Of a stretch of 64,000 nucleotides of DNA, positions 58,472 through 64,000 are shown piece by piece; position 1 is the stretch's first letter, and every line of letters starts with the position of its first letter. Both the position numbers and the translations under genes were made by a program. The stretch is from Thermoactinospora rubra (GTDB lineage Bacteria > Actinomycetota > Actinomycetes > Streptosporangiales > Streptosporangiaceae). The notes under the pieces were generated by a model that was given only the letters and a program-made list of their open reading frames with translations, made no database searches and had not been told where the DNA came from. Location of the stretch: positions 10,645-74,644 of the forward strand of contig NZ_KZ084337.1 of the NCBI RefSeq assembly GCF_002093975.1. The letters run 5' to 3'.

Positions 58472-58533
58472 CGCCGCGGCCGGTACGGCTGGGCGAGCCT
58501 GCCCGGAACGGAATCCTTGGTCATGCCCCGCAT

Positions 58534-58557
58534 GCTAGGGTCCGTTCCGGACGTTCT
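58534..58557. promoter_or_regulatory. Shared WYL-regulator promoter/operator motif, copy 2
   Basis: GCTAGG, a 5-bp gap, TTCCGGACGTTCT, identical blocks and spacing to 9201-9224. Here the block also contains GTCCG-TTC-CGGAC, a perfect inverted repeat. It ends 21 bp before the regulator start. Confidence 0.6.
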
Positions 58558-58578
58558 CCATCCGGATTATGAGGTGCT

Positions 58579-59544
58579 GTGAAGCACGACGGGAGCCCTG
58601 CGGCACGGGCGCTGCTGGCCCTCGAACTCATCCAGGGCAGCCCGGGCATCACCGCGGACCGGCTCGCCGACAGGCTCGGCGTCTCGGAGCGGGCCGTCCG
58701 GCGGTACGTCGGCGTGCTCCGCGACGCCGGCATCCCGGTCGAGTCGGTCCGCGGGCCGTACGGCGGCTATCGCGTCGGCCGCGGCCTGCGGCTCCCGCCT
58801 TTGATGTTCAGCGCCGCCGAGGCTCTCGGCCTGGTCATGGCCGTGCTCGACGGTCACCACGACGCGGGCGACGCCGCCGATCCGGTCGGCAGCGCGCTCG
58901 GCAAGATCGTGCGGGCGCTTCCCGAGCCGGTGGCCGCCCAGGTGGAGGCCATCCGCCGCACCACGGCTCCCGCCCCCGACCGCGCCGCCGCCCGCCCCGA
59001 CCCCGAGACCACGACCGCCCTCGTGCGGGCCTGCTCCCTCCACCGGAGGGTACGGCTGGGCTACCGATCGGAGGCCGGATCGGAGTGGGACATGGAGGTC
59101 GACCCGTGGGCGGTCGTGGTCCGGCACGGCCGGTGGTACCTGCTGTGCCGATCCCACTCCGCCGACGCCCGGCGGGCCTACCGGATCGACCGGGTCCGCG
59201 CGGTGGAGGTGCTGGAGGAGACCTTCAGCCCGCCCGCCGGCCTCGACCCGGTGGCCATGCTTGAAGAGCACCTGGCCGTCGGATGGGAGTACGAGGTCGA
59301 GGTCGTCATCGACGCGCCCGCCGATGTCGTGGCACGTTGCCTGCCCCGCGCCCTCGGGCTGCTCGAACCGCTCGACGAGCGGACCACCCGCCTGTCCGGC
59401 AGCACCAGCAACCCGGTGTGGTACGCCGAGCAGCTCGTGGTCCTGCCTGCGCCGTACCGGATCGTCGAATGCCCCGAGCTGCGGAAGGCCGCCCGCGTCC
59501 TCGGGCAGCGGCTGCTGGCGGCAGGCGAGGACCCGCCTGCCTGA
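58579..59544 (+). CDS. WYL-domain transcriptional regulator (YafY family), paralogue 2
   Basis: A 321-residue paralogue of the protein at 9262, collinear from start to end. The winged helix is ARALLALELIQGSPGITADR, GVSERAVRRYVGVLRDAGIP. The WYL domain is VRLGYRSEAGSEWDMEVDPW, HGRWYLLCRSHS, RAYRIDRV. The C-terminal domain ends STSNPVWYAEQLVVLPAPYR. GTG 58579 is the start. It probably regulates the divergent GNAT gene and itself through the motif at 58534. Confidence 0.9.
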   Translation: MKHDGSPAARALLALELIQGSPGITADRLADRLGVSERAVRRYVGVLRDAGIPVESVRGPYGGYRVGRGLRLPPLMFSAAEALGLVMAVLDGHHDAGDAADPVGSALGKIVRALPEPVAAQVEAIRRTTAPAPDRAAARPDPETTTALVRACSLHRRVRLGYRSEAGSEWDMEVDPWAVVVRHGRWYLLCRSHSADARRAYRIDRVRAVEVLEETFSPPAGLDPVAMLEEHLAVGWEYEVEVVIDAPADVVARCLPRALGLLEPLDERTTRLSGSTSNPVWYAEQLVVLPAPYRIVECPELRKAARVLGQRLLAAGEDPPA

Positions 59545-59568
59545 GCTCGCCGACGGCGGCCTGCTTCG

Positions 59569-60093
59569 TCAGCTCAGCAGGTCGAGCAGGCGGCGCAGGA
59601 GACACTCGTCGGCGTCGATGATCGCCTCCGCGTTGTCGAAGACGGCCTCGGCCAGCGGTGACAGGCCCGACTTCAGCTCTCTGCCCTGCCGGTAGCGCTG
59701 CCGTGCGGCGGTCAGCCGTTCCATGGCCACGGCCAGCCGGGCGAGGACCCGCTCGCGGGGGAGCAGCTCGATCCACGCCAGGGCCAGGGGCAGCGCCGAC
59801 TGGAGCCCGTGCGGCGGCTGGGCGAGCACGTCGAGCAGCAGGCCCTCCAGCTCGGTCCGCCCCGCCGGGGTGATCGCGTAGATCCTTCTCCGCCGGTCGC
59901 CCGTCCGCTCCTCGGCCTCGGCACGCACGAGGCCGTCGCGTTCCAGCGTGGTGAGCGCGTGGTAGATCGACCCGGGCAGGACGGGGGCCCAGCGGTCGAG
60001 CTCGTTCTCCGCGACGAGCTGGGTGATCTCGTAGCCGTGCATGGGCCGCTGCTGGAGCAGGCCCAGAACGAGCATGCGGGTGCTGGAGGTCAA
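59569..60093 (-). CDS. PadR-family transcriptional regulator
   Basis: A 174-residue protein. MLVLGLLQQRPMHGYEITQL, VLPGSIYHALTTLERDGLVR and RRRRIYAITPAGRTELEGLL are the PadR winged helix; the rest is the dimerising helical C-terminus. TTG 60093, with GGGGAGAG upstream, gives the usual N-terminus. It is divergent from the serine hydrolase at 60168, and a perfect palindrome lies between, so it most likely represses both genes. Confidence 0.9.
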   Translation of the reverse strand: MTSSTRMLVLGLLQQRPMHGYEITQLVAENELDRWAPVLPGSIYHALTTLERDGLVRAEAEERTGDRRRRIYAITPAGRTELEGLLLDVLAQPPHGLQSALPLALAWIELLPRERVLARLAVAMERLTAARQRYRQGRELKSGLSPLAEAVFDNAEAIIDADECLLRRLLDLLS

Positions 60094-60116
60094 CGCAACT
60101 CTCCCCTGGACGGCGA

Positions 60117-60156
60117 ATACTCAACGTTGACTATAGTGATAGTCAACGTTGAGTAT
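60117..60156. promoter_or_regulatory. PadR operator: perfect 18-bp-arm palindrome
   Basis: ATACTCAACGTTGACTAT (60117-60134), 4 bp, and its exact complement (60139-60156). Each arm contains the smaller palindrome TCAACGTTGA. The right arm ends 11 bp before the hydrolase ATG, overlapping its promoter. Confidence 0.88.
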
Positions 60157-60167
60157 CGGGAGGCGAC

Positions 60168-61445
60168 ATGTTCCGGCGGATCGGATCACGCATGGCCGCG
60201 CTGGTGAAGGCGTACACCAGGCTCGGCCGGTTCAGCGGAGCGGTGCTGGTCGCGAGAGGCGACCGCGTGCTGCTGTCCCAGGGGTACGGCATGGCCAGCT
60301 ACGAGCACGGCGTGCCCAACACCCCCACGACGGCCTTCAGGATCGGGTCGCAGACCAAGGCGTTCACCGCGATGGCGATCCTGCGGCTCCAGGAGGAAGG
60401 CGTCCTCTCGGTCGACACGCCGCTGAGCGCCTTCCTGGCGGGATACCTGAACGGCGGCCGCATCACGCTGCACCATCTGCTGACCAACACGTCGGGCATT
60501 CCCGACTACATCACCACCGACGACTTCACGCGGACCATGGGCCTGCCCAGGACCACGGAGGAGCTGATCGCCACCTTCAAAGACCGCCCGCTCCTCTTCA
60601 CGCCCGGGGAGCGCGTCAGCTACAGCAACTCGGGCTGGGTCCTGCTGGGTGCGGTCATCGAACGTGTCTCCGGCCGGCCGTACGGCGAGCACATCCGCGA
60701 GCGTCTGCTCGAGCCGCTGGGCATGGAGCGCAGCGGGCTCGGGCGGTACGGCGACGTGCTCCCCGGCCACGCCGACGGCTACATGTCGCAGGACGGAGAG
60801 ATGATCCGCACGCCGTACCTGGACAACTCCAACCAGCACGCGGCCGGCGCCCTGCACTCGACCGCCGAAGACATGTTCCGCTGGAGCCGGGGTCTGCGCT
60901 CGTGTGCGGTGCTGAGCCGGGCCGCCACCGATCTGCTGCTGGGCGAACCGGCCTACGGTTTCGCCGTCGGGCGGGGAACCGGCGGCCGTGCCAGGGTGGA
61001 GAGCTCGGGAGGGACCATCGGCTACGTGAGCGTCACCGCCTCCTATCCCGACGACGATCTCACGATCGTCGTGCTGTCGAACGTCGAGAACGCCGCGTAC
61101 GCGGAGATCGAGTCGGGCCTGGCGGCGATCGCGTTCGGCGAGCCGTACGAGATGCCCACCGCTCGTGTCTTCGTTCCGGCGGACCCGGAGGTCTTCGACT
61201 CCTATGTGGGCCTGTACACCTGCAGCTTCATGGGGCGCACCTCGCAAATGCGGGTGACCGCCGAGGGGGAGCGCCTGATGGTGGAGGTCCAGGGCCTGGC
61301 GAAGACCGAGCTGCGGCCGATGTCGCGCACGCGGTACTTCGCTCGGATGAAGGGGGAGGTGGAGCTGACGTTCGTCGGCGAGCCCGCGCGGGAGATCAGC
61401 ATGGTGTGGTCGGGGCACGCCGTGACCGCGCGGCGCGTGTCCTGA
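60168..61445 (+). CDS. Serine hydrolase, beta-lactamase-related (class C PBP-like)
   Basis: A 425-residue protein. SQTK (Ser61-Lys64) is the SxxK motif, VSYSNSGWVLLGAVIE carries the Y-S-N motif, and ARVESSGGTIGYVSV replaces KTG (G-G-T). A C-terminal lipocalin-like extension (FDSYVGLYTCSFMGRTSQMR, LMVEVQGLAKTELRPMSRTR) is typical of D-aminopeptidase or esterase members. No signal peptide. It is controlled by the divergent PadR gene; the palindrome reaches almost to its start. Confidence 0.88.
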   Translation: MFRRIGSRMAALVKAYTRLGRFSGAVLVARGDRVLLSQGYGMASYEHGVPNTPTTAFRIGSQTKAFTAMAILRLQEEGVLSVDTPLSAFLAGYLNGGRITLHHLLTNTSGIPDYITTDDFTRTMGLPRTTEELIATFKDRPLLFTPGERVSYSNSGWVLLGAVIERVSGRPYGEHIRERLLEPLGMERSGLGRYGDVLPGHADGYMSQDGEMIRTPYLDNSNQHAAGALHSTAEDMFRWSRGLRSCAVLSRAATDLLLGEPAYGFAVGRGTGGRARVESSGGTIGYVSVTASYPDDDLTIVVLSNVENAAYAEIESGLAAIAFGEPYEMPTARVFVPADPEVFDSYVGLYTCSFMGRTSQMRVTAEGERLMVEVQGLAKTELRPMSRTRYFARMKGEVELTFVGEPAREISMVWSGHAVTARRVS

Positions 61446-61653
61446 CCCTGTCCCCCGCGTCCGACGGCAGTGCCGGCTGGCGGGTGCGCCGATCACCCCG
61501 TCCTCGGAGCGGCCCTTGAGCAGGCCGAGCGCGCGGCGGTGGTGGTCCGGCTGCTTCGTGGCGAACTGCCCGCCGACTCCGTGTAGCGCGGCCGTTTCCG
61601 GCGGATTGCCGTACGGCAAGCGGTCCGCGTGCCACCGCCGGGGAGACAACCGG

Positions 61654-62034
61654 TCACGGCCAGGTCTTGGCCTGCGCCTCGAAAACCTCCTTGTCGCTCT
61701 CCACGGGCAGGACGCAGACCAGGTGCCCGCCGGGCACGCGCAGCACACGGCACTCCTGCCACTGCGACACCTGCGTGGCACCGAGGCCGATGAGGCGCGC
61801 GGTCTCCGCCTCGACGTCGTCGGTTTCGATGTCGAGGTGGACGCGGGGCGCGTCGTCGACGGCCTGGACGGCGGTGACCAGGCCGGGGATGGCGTCGTGC
61901 AACGTGGTGAACTGCGGCTCGGAGGGGAGGCGCTCGGCGCGGGCGCCGAGGGCGGCGGACCAGAAGGCGGCCGCGTCGGCGGCCTCGGCTTCGGGCGTGT
62001 CGATCAGGATGGCGTAGACGCGGCTTCGGTGCAT
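61654..62034 (-). CDS. VOC (glyoxalase/dioxygenase superfamily) protein
   Basis: A 126-residue protein: VYAILIDTPEAEAADAAAFW, SAALGARAE and PRVHLDIETDDVEAETARLI, GLGATQVSQWQECRVLRVPG, the paired beta-alpha-beta-beta-beta modules of VOC proteins. The end has HLVCVLPVESDKEVFEAQAK. Likely a cytosolic binding or resistance protein; substrate unknown. ATG 62034 gives the family length; an upstream in-frame start would add a non-conserved leader. Confidence 0.85.
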   Translation of the reverse strand: MHRSRVYAILIDTPEAEAADAAAFWSAALGARAERLPSEPQFTTLHDAIPGLVTAVQAVDDAPRVHLDIETDDVEAETARLIGLGATQVSQWQECRVLRVPGGHLVCVLPVESDKEVFEAQAKTWP

Positions 62035-62064
62035 GGGCCGCACATTAGCCGCGCGGGCCGGGAC

Positions 62065-62486
62065 GCTCCCATTTCGGCATCGACCTGTCGCCGGGGATGG
62101 TCGCCGAGGCTCGCCGTGCCTATCCGGAGCTGCGGTGCGAGGTGGGTCGATGCTGGACATGGACCTTCCCGACGCCTGCCTCGGCGGGCTACTCGATCAT
62201 CCACATCCCGTGGGAGCTGCGGCCCCGGCTGTTCGCCGAGTTCCACCGGGTGCTCGCGCCCGGCGGGCAACTGATGCTCGGCTTCCAGGTCGGTGACGAG
62301 CGGCACCATCGCGACGAGGCATGGGGCGTGCCGATCCGCCTCGACTGGTACCGGCAGCGGCCGGATGAGGTCGCCGAGTTGCTGCGCGAGGCCGGTTTCG
62401 AGATCGTCGCTACGGTCGTGCGGCAGCCCGAGCTCACGGAGAAGACCCCGCACGGCTATGTCCTGGCCCGCAGGCCGGCGCCCTGA
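62065..62486 (+). pseudogene. SAM-dependent methyltransferase, N-terminally truncated, frameshifted
   Basis: FGIDLSPGMVAEARRAYPEL with RCEVG (motif II) is followed out of frame by SMLDMDLPDACLGGLL and again in frame by YSIIHIPWELRPRLFAEFHR, VLAPGGQLMLGFQVGDE and LDWYRQRPDEVAELLREAGF. The motif I glycine loop upstream is gone, and two compensating frame changes corrupt motif III. I regard it as a relic, although an open frame from 62097 to 62486 would still give a stable-looking C-terminal half. Confidence 0.7.
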
Positions 62487-62520
62487 GATCCCAGCCGCTG
62501 CGGCCACCCGGTGCGGGAGG

Positions 62521-63096
62521 TCACCAGCTGTCCCAGCCGTGCCAGCCGTACCAGTGTCCCGTGATGTGCCGGTAGCTGTCGTCCATGGTGCCCTCGGGCC
62601 GGCCTTCGGGCAGCCAGACGAAGCCGGTGTTGCTCTCTATCGCCCATTCCCGCGACGTCATGACGGCGCTGCCGGGAACGCGCCTGCCGTCCAAGGTCTC
62701 GTACGGCCACGCCCAGCACACCCGGTACAGGCCCAGCCACCGGCAGGACCCATCAGGCGGTTCCCGCACCGCCACGGTCCTGGCGAAGGCCTCCATGGCC
62801 GGTTCGGAGACCGTGAACCGGAAGCGGAAGGGGGCATCGGTGACGAGGGCGAGCACGACCCCCGCGACGATGAGGCAGGGGAGCGACCAGCGCCGGCGAT
62901 GAGCGGAGAGCGTGCCGTCGGCCGCGGCCAGGGCCAGGCGGACGAGCCAGGTCACCAGCAGCGGGAAGCCGAGGAGGAGACCGACGAGCATGATCTCGAT
63001 GCCGTACGGGTACGGGACGCTGGCCCAATAGAGCACGGCTAAAGCCGTGGCGGAGAAACCGAGGAGAAGTATCCATCCAGGCGGCTTGGACGTCAC
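62521..63096 (-). CDS. Membrane protein of unknown function
   Basis: A 191-residue protein with three hydrophobic helices (GWILLLGFSATALAVLYWAS, GIEIMLVGLLLGFPLLVTWL, WSLPCLIVAGVVLALVTDAP) and an extracellular C-terminal domain with Trp/Gly/His (HITGHWYGWHGWDSW). No known family. It is a stand-alone gene in the same direction as the maleylpyruvate-isomerase-like gene, 48 bp away from its 3' end. Confidence 0.65.
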   Translation of the reverse strand: MTSKPPGWILLLGFSATALAVLYWASVPYPYGIEIMLVGLLLGFPLLVTWLVRLALAAADGTLSAHRRRWSLPCLIVAGVVLALVTDAPFRFRFTVSEPAMEAFARTVAVREPPDGSCRWLGLYRVCWAWPYETLDGRRVPGSAVMTSREWAIESNTGFVWLPEGRPEGTMDDSYRHITGHWYGWHGWDSW

Positions 63097-63144
63097 GGCA
63101 TCACCCTAGTGAGCGCCGGCCTCGGCATCCGGCGGTGTCCGCCG

Positions 63145-63792
63145 CTACGCCTGACCCACGGCCAAGCCCACGTGCCTGCGCAGATCGGCCGCGCCCGGGC
63201 CGGACAGCTGCGCCACCGCGGCGGTGCGCCCCGTCAGCAGCAGCAGGATCGCCGAGACGGGACCCTCCACCCGCTGTCCCTCCCCGGCGGACCACGAGCA
63301 GTCGGTCGCGGCGAGCTGGAATCCCCGCAGCCTGCGCCGCGCCCGGAACGGCCAGCCCATCGTCCACACGCGGTCCGCGCAGGCCGCCGCCGCCCGCACC
63401 GGCATCGGGCGCTCGCGGCCCAGCGGGATCGCCATGTCCTGCCCGTGGACGAGGGCGTCGAGAAGGGGCTCCATGGGCGTGACGAAGGGCGCCGTCCTGC
63501 GGGACCCGATCATGGCGCGCAGCAGGCCGCTGTAGCCGTCGACCGGGAGCCGCGCCTGACGGACGGCCGTGTCGCGGATCATGCGGTCGAAGCTCCCGCG
63601 GGCCCGGACGAGGTCGAGGAGGGCGCGGCCCGGCCCGGTGTGGGCGAGGGTCAGGTGGGCCGCGACCTCGCGCACCCGCCAGCCGTCGCACAGCGACGGG
63701 GTCTCCCACTCGCGCTCGGAAAGGTCGTCCAGGAAGTCGGCGAGGCCGGCCCGCTCCCGGTCGATGGCTTGCCAGACCTCGTCGCCGTCCAT
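63145..63792 (-). CDS. Maleylpyruvate isomerase family (mycothiol-dependent, DinB-like) protein
   Basis: A 215-residue protein. RAGLADFLDDLSEREWETPS, LCDGWRVREVAAHLTLAHTG is the N-terminal MDMPI/DinB bundle with the metal-binding His (AAHLT), and LDALVHGQDMAIPLGRERPM carries the second His (HGQD). Members use mycothiol, the actinobacterial thiol, for isomerase, transferase or detoxification reactions. Divergent from a MarR-family gene at 63876, which may regulate it. Confidence 0.87.
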   Translation of the reverse strand: MDGDEVWQAIDRERAGLADFLDDLSEREWETPSLCDGWRVREVAAHLTLAHTGPGRALLDLVRARGSFDRMIRDTAVRQARLPVDGYSGLLRAMIGSRRTAPFVTPMEPLLDALVHGQDMAIPLGRERPMPVRAAAACADRVWTMGWPFRARRRLRGFQLAATDCSWSAGEGQRVEGPVSAILLLLTGRTAAVAQLSGPGAADLRRHVGLAVGQA

Positions 63793-63875
63793 CGCGCGCT
63801 CCTGCCGCCGGGGCTAAACTAGTACGAGAATGGAACAATAATGGTTCGATAATCTGTCTAAAGTCAAGAGGTCTC
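63793..63875. promoter_or_regulatory. Divergent promoter between MDMPI-family and MarR genes
   Basis: An AT-rich block with GGAACAATAATGGTTC (arms GAAC/GTTC, 7-bp spacer, 63833-63846) and further AAT/ATT words. A plausible MarR operator. Confidence 0.4.
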
Positions 63876-64000
63876 GTGAATCTCGGCATGCTGTGCTTCA
63901 TCCCCGCCCGCGCCATGGAGGCCAGGGTCATGGAGGCCGTCGTCAAGGCGGGGTTCGACGACATCACGCTGGCCCAGAGCCGGGTGTTCCAGCGCATCGG
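63876..64000 (+). CDS. MarR-family regulator, N-terminal end (partial)
   Basis: From GTG 63876: MNLGMLCFIPARAMEARVME and AVVKAGFDDITLAQSRVFQR, IG up to the window edge. This is the first helix and start of the winged helix of a common actinobacterial MarR group. The gene continues beyond the window. It faces away from the mycothiol-dependent protein gene. Confidence 0.75.
   Translation, partial: MNLGMLCFIPARAMEARVMEAVVKAGFDDITLAQSRVFQRI

Overview
The window is high-GC actinomycete DNA. I infer a Streptosporangiaceae-like filamentous genus from the overall codon and GC style, a mycothiol-dependent enzyme gene, WYL/PadR/LuxR/XRE regulators and a pSAM2-type integrative element. The genus is a guess. 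The window has two faces: ordinary chromosomal genes, and two accessory zones full of broken insertion sequences and integrated elements.

Layout. 0-6 kb: tail of a VCBS-repeat protein, an SMP-30 family hydrolase, remnants of an NmrA-like and an SRPBCC gene, a beta-lactamase-fold serine hydrolase, a lipoprotein and a secreted permuted-papain-type enzyme. 6-18 kb is an IS graveyard (IS630, ISL3, IS5 x2, IS1182, IS3 and IS110 fragments, an RHS/YD fragment, a LuxR-ATPase fragment). It contains an alpha/beta hydrolase/WYL regulator pair and, at 13.35-15.97 kb, a compact lasso-peptide cluster: a 46-residue precursor too short for routine gene calling, cyclase C, RRE protein B1 and leader peptidase B2. 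The predicted core is GLTHFNREIVWGRMGG with a Gly1-Glu8 ring. This is the main discovery in the window. 18.3-22.4 kb: an MFS transporter, an amidase, a flavin reductase and a DUF1989 protein, probably for catabolism of a nitrogen compound. 22.5-31.8 kb: a PPC-domain protein, a DHFR-like reductase divergent from a large LuxR ATPase, two copies of one DDE insertion sequence inserted into older IS fragments, and an XRE regulator. 31.9-37.6 kb is core-like: tRNA-Lys, glutaryl-CoA-dehydrogenase-like enzyme, PspC protein, MFS exporter, minimal zincin, metallophosphoesterase, then tRNA-Glu, tRNA-Asp and tRNA-Phe.

37.6-55.0 kb is a tandem array of actinomycete integrative and conjugative elements (AICEs) in the 3' end of tRNA-Phe. 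The first element (37588-51516) has integrase, excisionase, RepSA-type initiator, SpdB, FtsK-type TraB, GntR and XRE regulators, a Mrr-like nuclease with an Abi-like N-terminus, and secreted or membrane cargo. A second, decayed element (51463-54919) follows. The tRNA 3' sequence occurs three times, and five copies of a 12-bp-period repeat pair lie at the attachment sites, probably arm-type integrase sites. Downstream (55.5-64 kb) are a secreted trypsin-like protease, an APH-family kinase, a GNAT enzyme divergent from a second WYL regulator, a PadR regulator divergent from a serine hydrolase with a perfect 18-bp-arm operator between them, a VOC protein, a broken methyltransferase, a membrane protein, a maleylpyruvate-isomerase-family protein and the start of a MarR gene.

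The two WYL regulators are paralogues. Each sits divergent to an unrelated enzyme gene, and both share a spaced promoter motif.
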